From NCBI GenBank assembly GCA_958295985.1, contig OY282432.1, forward strand, positions 2,193,501 to 2,257,500: a DNA stretch of 64,000 nt. Direction: 5' to 3'. Of the stretch, positions 7,664 through 16,040 are shown piece after piece; position 1 is the stretch's first letter, and every line of letters begins with the position of its first letter. A program made the translations under genes and the position numbers. The notes beneath the pieces were generated by a model. The model ran no database searches and was not told where the DNA came from. It saw only the letters and a list, made by a program, of their open reading frames with translations. The stretch is from an uncultured Candidatus Binatia bacterium. GTDB taxonomy: Bacteria > Desulfobacterota > Binatia > UBA9968 > JAJDTQ01.

Positions 7664-8695
7664 ATGAAGGCAGTATCGAAATCGTTGGCGGTCTTCCTGA
7701 CGGCAGGCTTACTGTGCGCCGCCGGGGCGGTGGTCCCGGGAGACGCCCAATCGAAGATCATCCTCAAGGTGGCGACCCAGTCCGCCCGCCCCGGAACGCC
7801 GCGCGCGGATTATCTGGTGCACTTCCAGAAGGGCGTGGCGGAACGGACGAAAGGCGAGATCGAGGTCCAGATCTTCTGGGCCAACTCCCTCGTGCACGCC
7901 AAGGAGGCCCTGGAAGCGGTGCAGTTGGGCACGTCGGACATGGCCGATCTGGCCATCGGCTATTTCTCCGACAAGATCCGGCTGCTGCAGGTGGCGGGGC
8001 TGCCCTTTTCCGTCAGTGATCCGGTGGAAGCCCGGAACGGCGGTTTGCGCGTACTCGCGCAGGTCCCGGAGGCGGCCGCCGAGCTCACCAAGTTCGGTCA
8101 CAAGGTGGTGGGCATGACCGCGACGGCGAGCTATCAGCTCGTAGCCCACTATCCCATCCGGAACCTGGCGGACCTCAAGGGCAAGAAGGTCGGCACCTTC
8201 GGTCGCATCGCGCCCAAGGCCATCAAGGCGGCGGGAGCGATCCCGGTGAGCACCACCGGCGGCGAGATGTACGAGGCGCTCCAGCGCAAGACCATCGACG
8301 CCCGCATCCTCTCTTTCGAGGCGGCCCAGCGGTTCAAGACCTACGAAGTGGCCAAGTACATGAGCCGCATCGAGATGGGCGCGATCGCCGGCGTCAACAC
8401 GTTCACCATCAACCAGAGAAAGTGGGACTCCCTGTCCAAGGAACACCAGAAGATCCTCCTGGAGGAAGGCGAGAAGGTCGGGAAGTGGGAAGCCCAGGCG
8501 ATGAAGGACGAGGACGTCAAGTTCCAGAAGTACCTGAAGGGCAAGGGCGTCACCATCGTCGATTTCTCGGCTGACGACAGAGAGAAGTGGAAGAACACCG
8601 CGGGGGTCAAGAGAATCGCCGACGACTGGGTCGCGGGCATGGAAAAGCTGGGCCTGCCCGGCAAGAAAACTCTCGCGGTTTTCCTGGGCGAATAG
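7664..8695 (+). CDS. dctP: TRAP transporter substrate-binding protein DctP, copy 2
   Basis: A 343-residue periplasmic receptor, paralogue of the one at 5133-6164, with the same signal-peptide type, length and AAAGGGGA ribosome site. It differs mainly near residues 120-165 and at the termini, while residues 167-239 are identical and nearly identical in DNA. This copy directly precedes dctQ and dctM and is the canonical partner of the transporter. The divergent patch near residues 124-152 may alter ligand preference, but that is inference. Confidence 0.93.
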   Translation: MKAVSKSLAVFLTAGLLCAAGAVVPGDAQSKIILKVATQSARPGTPRADYLVHFQKGVAERTKGEIEVQIFWANSLVHAKEALEAVQLGTSDMADLAIGYFSDKIRLLQVAGLPFSVSDPVEARNGGLRVLAQVPEAAAELTKFGHKVVGMTATASYQLVAHYPIRNLADLKGKKVGTFGRIAPKAIKAAGAIPVSTTGGEMYEALQRKTIDARILSFEAAQRFKTYEVAKYMSRIEMGAIAGVNTFTINQRKWDSLSKEHQKILLEEGEKVGKWEAQAMKDEDVKFQKYLKGKGVTIVDFSADDREKWKNTAGVKRIADDWVAGMEKLGLPGKKTLAVFLGE

Positions 8696-8743
8696 GTCCG
8701 GTTGGAAGCGGGGGCGTCACACCCCCTTACACGCGGGTGCGCA

Positions 8744-8778
8744 ACCATGCAGGGGCGACCCGGTCGCCCCTGCATGGT
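8744..8778 (+). repeat. Perfect 17-bp palindrome between dctP and dctQ
   Basis: ACCATGCAGGGGCGACC at 8744-8760 is the exact reverse complement of 8762-8778, with a single base between. As RNA it would form a very stable hairpin just after the receptor gene. Such hairpins commonly raise the level of the 5' receptor message over the membrane genes. The ATG candidate for dctQ at 8774 falls inside the right arm. A smaller hairpin (GGGGG/CCCCC) precedes it at 8710-8726. Confidence 0.85.
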
Positions 8779-9349
8779 CAAATCGAAGGGCTGCTCCATC
8801 TTGAATCAATCGAACGAACCAACCGAACTGGCCGCGGACGCCGAGAAGTTCTCATCGCCGGCGGACGGGACGCAGACCACCCGGTTCATCACTTTTCTGA
8901 ATGAAGTAAGCGGCTACGTCCTCTTCTTCATGATGCTGCTGATCACGGTGGACGTCACCGGTCGCTACGTGTTCTCGAGCCCCATCCCCGGGACGCTGGA
9001 GTTCACCGAGTTCCTCATCGTCTTCGTGGTCTTCTTCAGCATGGCGTATGTCCAGCTCACCAAGCGTCACATCTGCGTGGAGTTGTTGACGCAGCGGTTG
9101 CCCCGGAGGGTGGCCGACGGATTTGCGGTGGTGGTCCTTCTGATCGCGACGGTGTTCTTCTTGCTGGTGTGCTGGCAGTCGTGGCATGCCGGGATTTCGT
9201 CTCTGGAATACCGCGAAGCATCCGACGGATTGGTGCAGATCCCGGTGTACCCGCCGAAGCTGGCCATTCCTTTCGGCAGCGCCCTGATCGCCCTCCAACT
9301 GTTGAGAGACGCCTGGAAACGGTTTCGGAGTCTCATAACCCCGGGGTAG
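8774..9349 (+). CDS. dctQ: TRAP transporter small permease DctQ
   Basis: The small membrane subunit, with four predicted transmembrane helices and the family signature VDVTGRYVF...PGTLEFTEF in the first third. The start is uncertain. The ATG at 8774 lies within the palindrome arm. A TTG at 8801 has GAAGGG about 10 bases upstream and may be the true start, giving a product nine residues shorter. It is cotranscribed with dctP copy 2 and with dctM, whose ATG begins 8 bases after this stop. Confidence 0.88.
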   Translation: MVKSKGCSILNQSNEPTELAADAEKFSSPADGTQTTRFITFLNEVSGYVLFFMMLLITVDVTGRYVFSSPIPGTLEFTEFLIVFVVFFSMAYVQLTKRHICVELLTQRLPRRVADGFAVVVLLIATVFFLLVCWQSWHAGISSLEYREASDGLVQIPVYPPKLAIPFGSALIALQLLRDAWKRFRSLITPG

Positions 9350-9356
9350 GCTTTAC

Positions 9357-10670
9357 ATGGACCCAACCTTCCTAGCGATCCTCAGCGTCTTTGTTCTGAT
9401 CATCCTGCTCCTGTGCGGCCTTCACGTGGCCGTGTCGCTGGGGCTGGTCGGGGTGTTGGGCTTCGTCATGATCACCGATAGTTGGTCCGCGGGGATAGGC
9501 CTGTTGCGGACGACCCCGTACAAGGTCGTGGCCAACTTCACGTTCTTCGCCATCCCCGTCTTCATCCTGATGGGTCAGTTCGCCAACTACGGCGGGCTGA
9601 GCGCGGACATCTACTCGGTGGTCCACAAGTGGCTGGGACGGGTCCGGGGCGGCCTTGCCATGGCCACGACGGCGAGCTGCGCCGCCTTTGCCGCGGCCTG
9701 CGGCTCCAGCGTGGCCACCGCCGCCACCTTCACCCAGGTGGCCCTGCCGGAAATGGTCAAGTACGGCTACGACAAGCGGCTCGCCACCGGCGCCATCGCG
9801 GCCTCGGGGACCCTGGGAGCGCTGATCCCTCCCAGCGGCCTGATGATCATTTACGGCATCATCACCGAGCAGTCCATCGGAAAGCTGCTGATCGCCGGCT
9901 TCATTCCGGGGATCCTCTCGGCCCTGATCTACATGGGCATGATCTCTTGCTGGGTCCGGCTCCGGCCCGAGATGGCGCCCATCATCGAGGAAAGGCCGCC
10001 GTTGAGGGAGAAGCTCCTCTCCCTGTACCGGGTGTGGGGTATCGTCACGCTCTCCATCATCGTCATGGGGGCCATCTACCTGGGCATCGCCACCCCCACC
10101 GAGGCGGGCGCCTTCGGGGCCTTCGGCGCGTTCGTCATCATGATCCTCAAGGGGAGCTTCACGCGCCAGAGGCTGCGGAACACGGTGCTCGACACCGCCA
10201 CCTCCACCACGATGCTGTTCACCATCATCATCGGCGCCTACATCTTCAGCCGGTTCCTGGCCGTTACCAACGTCGGCCCGCAGTTGGCCGACTATCTGGT
10301 GAGTTCGGGCGCACCGCGCCATCTGATCCTGGCCGGATTCCTGCTGCTCTACGTGTTCCTGGGGATGTTCATGGACCCGGCCGCGATGATGGCCATCACC
10401 CTGCCCATCGTCTTCCCCATCATCATCGAGATGGGTTTCAGCGGCATCTGGTTCGGCGTGCTGGTGATCAAGACCTCCGAGATCGGCCTCATCACCCCGC
10501 CGGTGGGAATGAACGTCTATACCGTGAACGCCGCGGCCCACGGCATGGTGCGCCTCGAGGAGATCTTCAAGGGCATCCTGCCGTTCTTCCTCATGGACGT
10601 CTTCACCCTCGTCATCCTGGTGGCCTTCCCGCAGATCTCCCTGTGGCTGCCGGGCCAGATGCTGGGGTAG
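9357..10670 (+). CDS. dctM: TRAP transporter large permease DctM
   Basis: This 437-residue large membrane subunit forms the ion-driven translocation channel. It is hydrophobic throughout, with about 12 helices. Typical DctM motifs are visible: GLHVAVSLGLVG near the start, FFAIPVFILMGQ, AACGSSVATAATF, GTLGALIPPSGLMIIYG and, near the C-terminus, GLITPPVGMNVY. Length is normal. It follows dctQ by seven bases, and no further gene on this strand follows. The next operon is convergent. Confidence 0.95.
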   Translation: MDPTFLAILSVFVLIILLLCGLHVAVSLGLVGVLGFVMITDSWSAGIGLLRTTPYKVVANFTFFAIPVFILMGQFANYGGLSADIYSVVHKWLGRVRGGLAMATTASCAAFAAACGSSVATAATFTQVALPEMVKYGYDKRLATGAIAASGTLGALIPPSGLMIIYGIITEQSIGKLLIAGFIPGILSALIYMGMISCWVRLRPEMAPIIEERPPLREKLLSLYRVWGIVTLSIIVMGAIYLGIATPTEAGAFGAFGAFVIMILKGSFTRQRLRNTVLDTATSTTMLFTIIIGAYIFSRFLAVTNVGPQLADYLVSSGAPRHLILAGFLLLYVFLGMFMDPAAMMAITLPIVFPIIIEMGFSGIWFGVLVIKTSEIGLITPPVGMNVYTVNAAAHGMVRLEEIFKGILPFFLMDVFTLVILVAFPQISLWLPGQMLG

Positions 10671-10712
10671 CCAACCCGTTCTTCAGGGCCGCCCAACCGC
10701 GCCGGCCCCACC

Positions 10713-10742
10713 CCTGGAGTCCATCTTTCGTCGGAATGACGG
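10713..10742. repeat. Degenerate REP-like repeat
   Basis: The sequence from CCTGGAGTCC to GGAATGACGG resembles a dispersed intergenic repeat known in many Gram-negative genomes (CCTGGATTCC..GGGAATGACGG type) with the central palindrome decayed. It lies in the 101-base gap between the convergent dctM and ABC transporter genes. Nothing else is apparent in this gap. Confidence 0.35.
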
Positions 10743-10771
10743 TTTCGGGCATTGACGGGGGATTGCGCAGT

Positions 10772-11542
10772 TCAGCCCACGACTTCGTTGTTCTCGATGA
10801 TGTCGAGCACCCGGTCCTCGAACTCGGCCATCTCGGCTCGGGTGGCGTTGGTGGGCGTCTCCATGTCGGCGAGGACCCTTCCGGGCTTGCCCAGGACCAC
10901 AAGGCGTGAGCCGATCTCCAGGGCTTCATGGATGTTGTGGGTGATGAGCAGGCAGGTCTTTTTGCTTTCCGTCACGAGTTCCAGGAAGACTTCCCGCAAC
11001 CGTCGGGCGGTGGACTGGTCCAGGTGGCCGAAGGCCTCGTCGGCAAAGAAGATCTCCGGCGCGAGGCAGAAGGCCCGGGCCATGCCCACCCGCTGGCGCA
11101 TGCCGCCCGACAACTCGTGGGGATAGGCGTCCTCGAACCCATGAAGCTCCAGCTTGTGCAGCCATTCGAGGGCGATGTCGTTCTGTTCCTTGTCGCCGTA
11201 TCCGAGGATCTCCAGGCCCACTCGGGCGTTCTCCAGGGCGGTGCGCCAGGGGAGCAGGCGGTCGGTCTGAAAGATGACGCCCAGCTTGGACCGGAAGTAG
11301 TCGAACTCCTTGTGGGGATCGTGTCCCAGGAGCGTGACCGATCCGGAGGTGGGCGGGTCGAGGCCCAGCAGCAGGTTGAACGTGGTGGACTTGCCGCACC
11401 CGGTCTTGCCGACGATGGCGACGATGTCCCCGCTGCCGACCTCCAGGTTGAGGCCGTCCACCGCAGTGAAGCGGTCGCCGTCCACCGAGGTGAAGACCAT
11501 GCGCACGTCCTGCATCGAGATGACGGCTCCACCGGCGTTCAC
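10772..11542 (-). CDS. ABC transporter ATP-binding protein (SsuB/TauB-like)
   Basis: This 256-residue ATPase energises an importer of the nitrate/sulfonate/taurine family. In order it shows the Walker A motif GKTGCGKST, a Q-loop (FQTDRLLPWRTALEN), the signature LSGGMRQRVGMARAF, Walker B (FFADEAFGHLD) and the H-loop TH. The start is taken as the GTG at 11542, which overlaps the permease stop in a GTGA and has GGGAGG about nine bases upstream. The long open frame upstream of it overlaps the permease gene and is not coding. It is last in the order binding protein, permease, ATPase. Confidence 0.92.
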   Translation of the reverse strand: MNAGGAVISMQDVRMVFTSVDGDRFTAVDGLNLEVGSGDIVAIVGKTGCGKSTTFNLLLGLDPPTSGSVTLLGHDPHKEFDYFRSKLGVIFQTDRLLPWRTALENARVGLEILGYGDKEQNDIALEWLHKLELHGFEDAYPHELSGGMRQRVGMARAFCLAPEIFFADEAFGHLDQSTARRLREVFLELVTESKKTCLLITHNIHEALEIGSRLVVLGKPGRVLADMETPTNATRAEMAEFEDRVLDIIENNEVVG

Positions 11543-12378
11543 GTGGCCATGCCTCCCTGTTTCGTCGGACGCCAGCGCAGCAGCTTGTTCTCCAGCGTGA
11601 GAATGACGAGTTGGGTGATGAGCAGGAAGGTGACCAGCACCAGGGTCCAGGCGATGGCCTTGGGCATCTCGAACAATTCCTGTGCCAGCAGCAGCTTGTT
11701 GCCCACCCCCCGGGTCGCGCCCACCAGTTCGGCAACGATGACCACGCGGGCCGCCAGCCCGAGATTCACCTTCCATGCGGTGAGTACCGCGGGGATCATC
11801 CCCGGCAGGACCAGTTTGGTGAATAGCTGCTTTCTCGTGGGGCGCATGGCCCGCAGCATATCCAGGTACTCCTTGGAGATGCTCTTGATGCCGTCGTGGA
11901 TGATGAGGGCATAGTTGGGCAGGCAGCCGGCCAGCAGGATGAACGCGATGCGGGTCTCCACGTGGCCGAACCAGATGATGGCGAAGACCACCCACGAGAG
12001 CGCCGGGATGCCCATGATGAAGTGGAGCACGGGCAGAGTGTGCTTCTCCGCCGTTTCCGTGAAGCCCATGAACACGCCCAGGACGGCGCCGCTGATGAAC
12101 GCCAGGACGAGCCCCAGGAAGATCCGCCCCATGGTGGTGAACGCGTCTCCCAACAGGGTCAGGCTCATGACGATCTCGATAAAGGCGGCAATGATGACGC
12201 CGACGCTGGGAACCAGGTAGGGCGGCAGAAAGAAGGACGTGATCTGCCAGGCCACCAGGATCACGGCAAAGGAGATGATTGGCTCCTTCCTGGCGGCCAT
12301 GAGGCCCGCGAGGCGTGAATACCACGCCTCGCGGGCCTCAGGCGGCGTGACCGTCGTGGGGGTTGTCCCGGATTCCAT
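11539..12378 (-). CDS. ABC transporter permease (SsuC/TauC-like)
   Basis: A 279-residue inner-membrane permease with about six helices. The cytoplasmic EAA-like loop that contacts the ATPase is visible as EYLDMLRAMRPTRKQLFTKLVLPGMIPAVLTAWKVN, with the conserved Gly. Its stop codon overlaps the ATPase start. The gene begins 21 bases after the stop of the binding protein. The family imports sulfonates, taurine, nitrate, pyrimidine precursors or aromatic acids, and the sequence does not say which. Confidence 0.92.
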   Translation of the reverse strand: MESGTTPTTVTPPEAREAWYSRLAGLMAARKEPIISFAVILVAWQITSFFLPPYLVPSVGVIIAAFIEIVMSLTLLGDAFTTMGRIFLGLVLAFISGAVLGVFMGFTETAEKHTLPVLHFIMGIPALSWVVFAIIWFGHVETRIAFILLAGCLPNYALIIHDGIKSISKEYLDMLRAMRPTRKQLFTKLVLPGMIPAVLTAWKVNLGLAARVVIVAELVGATRGVGNKLLLAQELFEMPKAIAWTLVLVTFLLITQLVILTLENKLLRWRPTKQGGMAT

Positions 12379-12399
12379 GTCAGCGAACGAGGTGCCGGT

Positions 12400-13365
12400 C
12401 TATCGGACGCGGCCCCGGTAGATGATGCCGTCGTCCGGCATCTTCTTCATGTACCCGCTCTCGATGCCGGCCTGGAACAGCGCCTTGATGTTCCCCTCGA
12501 TCTCCGCTGCCGGGACCACGTCCAGAGGATAGCGGGCCGCGCTCAGCGCCATCAGGAACGCCTCCTTGGGCACGCCGGCCTCCTTCTCGATGATCGTCGC
12601 CGCCTCGTCATGGTGGGCCGGCAACCACGTGGACAGCTCGGCGAACGCCGCGTAGATCTTCGGGATCAGCTCCTTGTTGGCGTTGATCCAGCTCTCGTGC
12701 GCGGCCACGCCCAGAAAGCCCCGCTGGGGCGCGCCGTGGATGGCTTCCCACTGGTGAAAGTACTCGATCATCTTGAACTTGCCGGGGTTGCCTACCAGGA
12801 TCTTGGAGTAGTTGGGTTCCCAGAAGTGGACGGCGTCGGCCCGTTTGGCCATCAGGTAGGTGGCCAGGCCGGGCACGCTGGTGGACTGGACCGCGACCTT
12901 GCTGAGGTCGACGCCGGCCTTGTGGGCGAAGTAGCGGAACATGGCGTAGTTCGTCGTCACCGTAAACGCCGCCAGAGTCTTGCCCTCCAGGTCGTTGATG
13001 CTGTTGACCGCGGGATTCGACGTCAGCAGCGCGCCGTGCCCGTTCAAGACGTTGAACAGATAAACCGATTTGACACCCTTGAGCCGGCGGTTGGCCTCCG
13101 ACAAGAGCGCCGAGGCGATGGTGAGCTGGTCCCTGCCGGTGGCGAAGTCCGTGTTGGCCGCGCGCCCCGGCTTGAACGCCCATTCGAGATCGATGCCGTG
13201 TTTCTTGTCGAAGCCGTTGGCCTCGATCAGCGACGCCGTCGTATGACCGAAAGACGGCTTGTCGAACGACGAGATCTGTACCTTGGTCAGGCCCTGAGCC
13301 AGGACCGGCGCCGCCCCTGCCAACGCGACCGCGGCGATCAGAAGACTCGTAATGAATCGAAACAT
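12400..13365 (-). CDS. ABC transporter substrate-binding protein (NMT1/SsuA-like)
   Basis: A 321-residue periplasmic receptor with a clear Sec signal peptide (MFRFITSLLIAAVALAGAAP, then cleavage near AQG). The SsuA/THI5-like fold is indicated by SSFDKPSFGHTTASLIEANG, the ANTDFATGRDQLTIAS pocket segment and FWEPNYSKILVG. The ATG at 13365 is chosen over an upstream in-frame start because a perfect AAGGAGG lies seven bases before it. It is first gene of the importer operon and divergent from the amidohydrolase at 13572, so the 206-base gap between them should hold both promoters. Confidence 0.9.
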   Translation of the reverse strand: MFRFITSLLIAAVALAGAAPVLAQGLTKVQISSFDKPSFGHTTASLIEANGFDKKHGIDLEWAFKPGRAANTDFATGRDQLTIASALLSEANRRLKGVKSVYLFNVLNGHGALLTSNPAVNSINDLEGKTLAAFTVTTNYAMFRYFAHKAGVDLSKVAVQSTSVPGLATYLMAKRADAVHFWEPNYSKILVGNPGKFKMIEYFHQWEAIHGAPQRGFLGVAAHESWINANKELIPKIYAAFAELSTWLPAHHDEAATIIEKEAGVPKEAFLMALSAARYPLDVVPAAEIEGNIKALFQAGIESGYMKKMPDDGIIYRGRVR

Positions 13366-13571
13366 GACTTGCCCTCCTTGTGACGGTATTGCCAATGAAC
13401 CGAAGGTTCGCCCGCAAAGTCCTGAACCCTAAGAATTTTTGGACGCCGTGTCAACGGGAAGCCGGGGGAGAAACCGGGCCAGTCTTGAACTGCCCCGCCG
13501 GTTGGGCTAAATCCAGAGGGGTCGCGCCCCGGGATGATGGAAGGGCCCGGCCCAGCAAACGGAGGTGAAAC

Positions 13572-14723
13572 ATGTACCTGGTCGATGCCGACGGACACGT
13601 CGAGGAAAGCGAAACCACGTTCAGCGACAAATACCTGGATCCGGCGTTCCGAGCCCAGCGGCCGCGGGTGGTGGCCATCGACCGGATGGTCTACTGGATG
13701 ATCGAGGAGCAGATGTACCCGCGCCGTGTCGGCCGCGGCGCCCACAACCTTGGAACCCCGGCCAGCTACAAGGGCGAGAAGACGCTCCACGCCCAGAAGA
13801 AATCCGACACCATCGGCAGCATGGAGATCCACGGGGTCACGGAGCGGATCGAGGCCATGGACAAGGAAGGGATCTCGCTGCAGGTCCTCTATCCCACGCT
13901 GTTCCTCGCCTATCCGCTGGCGGCGAACCCGGCGCTCGTCACCGCCATGGGCTCCGCCTACAACCGCTTCCTGGGCGATCAGATAGGCGCCCACGAGCGG
14001 CTCAAGTGGGCCGCGGTGGTGAATCTGGACGACGTGGAGGGCGCGGTGAAGCAGGTCCACGAGGCTCACGGCCTCGGGGCCGTGGCCGTCATGTTGTTGG
14101 GGACCGTCGGAGACCGGATGCTCGACGACCCCGCTTTCCTGCCGTTCTATGAGGCGCTGGTCGAGAGGGATCTGACGCTGGCGGTCCACGTGGGCTGGGC
14201 CACTCCGGCCTTGAACGGTCTCTTCACCCACATCTATCCGTCTTCGGTCAATGCTTTCCTCATGCCGCTCCTGCTGGGCTTCTCTGCCATGATCAACAGC
14301 GGTCTCCTGGACCGTTTCCCCACCCTGCGCGTGGGATTTCTGGAAGCCGGCTGCCAGTGGGTCCATTTCATGATCGACCGTCTGGACCACCGCTTCGGCC
14401 ATTCGGGGAATTTTCTTGCCGATATCCTTCCGGACACGATTCCCAACGCCAAACTGGCGCCGATGGAGTACGTCCGCAAGGGCAACCTCTATCTCAGCAC
14501 GGAAGTGGAAGACAGGCTGCTGCCCGAGGTGGTGGAGCTCGTGGGCGACGGGCAGGTGGTCTACGGCTCGGACATGCCCCACGGCGATCGTGAGGTCCTG
14601 TCCAGCGACTACCTCAAGCAGCGGGAAGACCTCAGCGAGACGGTCAAGACTAAGATCCTGCAGGACAACGGCGCGAGGCTTTACAACCTGGATATCAGCG
14701 ACGCCGCGAGAAAGGCTTCCTAG
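13572..14723 (+). CDS. Amidohydrolase-2 family protein
   Basis: A 383-residue TIM-barrel protein of the same family as the one at 6499-7566. It begins MYLVDADGHVEE, has AVHVGWATPALNG mid-protein, the family block FPTLRVGFLEAGCQWVHFMIDRLDHRF, and YGSDMPHGD near the C-terminus. A GGAGGTG box lies just upstream of the ATG. It is divergent from the ABC importer, which may bring in its substrate. Relatives are metal-dependent decarboxylases or hydrolases of aromatic or cyclic acids. Confidence 0.85.
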   Translation: MYLVDADGHVEESETTFSDKYLDPAFRAQRPRVVAIDRMVYWMIEEQMYPRRVGRGAHNLGTPASYKGEKTLHAQKKSDTIGSMEIHGVTERIEAMDKEGISLQVLYPTLFLAYPLAANPALVTAMGSAYNRFLGDQIGAHERLKWAAVVNLDDVEGAVKQVHEAHGLGAVAVMLLGTVGDRMLDDPAFLPFYEALVERDLTLAVHVGWATPALNGLFTHIYPSSVNAFLMPLLLGFSAMINSGLLDRFPTLRVGFLEAGCQWVHFMIDRLDHRFGHSGNFLADILPDTIPNAKLAPMEYVRKGNLYLSTEVEDRLLPEVVELVGDGQVVYGSDMPHGDREVLSSDYLKQREDLSETVKTKILQDNGARLYNLDISDAARKAS

Positions 14724-14749
14724 CGAGCGCGGGACGCATGCCCGGCGTC

Positions 14750-15013
14750 TCAGCGAGCGTCGGGCTGTGAGAGGACGACGTCCCGCGAGCGGATGGTCAC
14801 GAGACGGTCGAGTCGACGCAACATCACCTTTGCCGCTTCGACCGAGATGGCTTGCCCGAAGATGTTGTAGCGCTCTCCGTTCAGACTCTGGTTGTTGGCC
14901 CAGACGGCGAACTCTTGAGGGGTGGGGGTGTGGCCGAGCTCCCTGGCGCAACGCCGCACCACGAAGCCGAGCATCACTTTCCGACCCTTGCCGTTGTCAG
15001 CGCCGGACGACAT
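14750..15013 (-). CDS. Small hypothetical protein (87 aa)
   Basis: An 87-residue soluble, basic protein that I do not recognise. It contains a predicted helix around GHTPTPQEFAVWANNQ and a second around ISVEAAKVMLRRLDRLVTIRS, separated by NIFGQ. The layout loosely suggests a small helical adaptor or DNA-binding protein, with no firm motif. There is no strong ribosome site before the ATG. It is convergent with the amidohydrolase gene, 26 bases away. Composition looks protein-like rather than like a shadow frame. Confidence 0.5.
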   Translation of the reverse strand: MSSGADNGKGRKVMLGFVVRRCARELGHTPTPQEFAVWANNQSLNGERYNIFGQAISVEAAKVMLRRLDRLVTIRSRDVVLSQPDAR

Positions 15014-15131
15014 AACCGAGGTTCTTAGGCGATTCCAGCGAGAGGTTCAACCCGGTCGTCAGCGGGATACGGGCTCGAAGGACACAGGCTTGGGGCGGTG
15101 GGTTCCCCCACGAATCCCCTGGCGATCGAAT

Positions 15132-15171
15132 AGACCCGAGGACCGGCAGCGAGACCCAAGGACCGGCAGCG
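15132..15171. repeat. 20-bp tandem repeat, two copies
   Basis: AGACCCGAGGACCGGCAGCG at 15132-15151 is followed directly by a copy with one mismatch at 15152-15171. It lies in the 206-base gap upstream of the creatininase-family gene, about 50 bases before its start. It could be an operator or a neutral slippage product. Confidence 0.6.
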
Positions 15172-15219
15172 GCTCAGGCACGGCGCCGCGGGCCGCGACA
15201 CAAGACTGGAGGAGATGAA

Positions 15220-16035
15220 ATGGCAGCGCAACTCGGCTCGGTATGGCTTCAGGAACTGACCTGGGAGGATGTCGCGGCCTATCTCGAAGATTCCGACATC
15301 ATCATCTGTCCGGTGGGCAGCACGGAAGAGCACGGGCCGGCCGGCCCTCTCGGACTCGACTGTCTCATCGCCATGGCCCTGGCGGAAGACGTGGCTCGCG
15401 CCACCGGGACGCTGTGCACGCCGCCGCTGTGGTTCGGCGACTCGCCGCATCACCTGGGTTTTGCGGGAACCATCTCGCTTCGTACCGAGACGCTGATGGC
15501 GGTGATTCAGGATATGAGCCGAAGCCTGGCCAAACACGGATTCCGCAAGATCCTCATCATCAACGGACACAAGGGCGCCAACCTTCCCGGCTTGCTGGCG
15601 GCCACCAAGAACTTGCGCGAGTACGAGATGCCCGAGGTCTTCTTCGCGGTCATCGACCCGGTGAAGATCGCCAAGAAGATCGCCAACGAGATCAAGGAAG
15701 CGAGAGAGCATCACAGCGGGGAGCTGGAGATCTCGGAGTGCTGGTACAAGTATCCCCACCTGGTCAAGCAAGAGAAGCTGACCACGTCGCAGGTCGACTT
15801 CGAGGAGAATTTCTCGCCGTGGTCCCACGGAGACCTCTTCTCCGCGCCGCACGAGGTGATCGATATCCCCTGGACCAGCACGGAACAGCGCCGTATCGTG
15901 CCTACCGGCTCCTTCAGTCCTTCCATCAAGGCCTCGCCCGAGAAGGGCAAGGCGTACCACGACTACATGGTCGATCAGATCGTGCAATTCATCGGCTGGC
16001 TGCGGGACTACAAAGGACCCGTGGCCCAGGTTTGA
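15220..16035 (+). CDS. Creatininase family protein
   Basis: A 271-residue protein of the creatininase/creatinine amidohydrolase superfamily, metal-dependent enzymes acting on cyclic or small amides. It shows the N-terminal metal motif STEEHGPAGPLGLD (E, H and D ligands), INGHKGAN (usually NGHGGN) and HHSGELEISECW (usually HAGxxETS). The small changes at two motifs suggest a divergent subgroup. TGGAGGAG precedes the ATG. It is followed at once by the TraB gene, with which it is probably cotranscribed. Confidence 0.88.
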   Translation: MAAQLGSVWLQELTWEDVAAYLEDSDIIICPVGSTEEHGPAGPLGLDCLIAMALAEDVARATGTLCTPPLWFGDSPHHLGFAGTISLRTETLMAVIQDMSRSLAKHGFRKILIINGHKGANLPGLLAATKNLREYEMPEVFFAVIDPVKIAKKIANEIKEAREHHSGELEISECWYKYPHLVKQEKLTTSQVDFEENFSPWSHGDLFSAPHEVIDIPWTSTEQRRIVPTGSFSPSIKASPEKGKAYHDYMVDQIVQFIGWLRDYKGPVAQV

Positions 16036-16040
16036 CGCGC

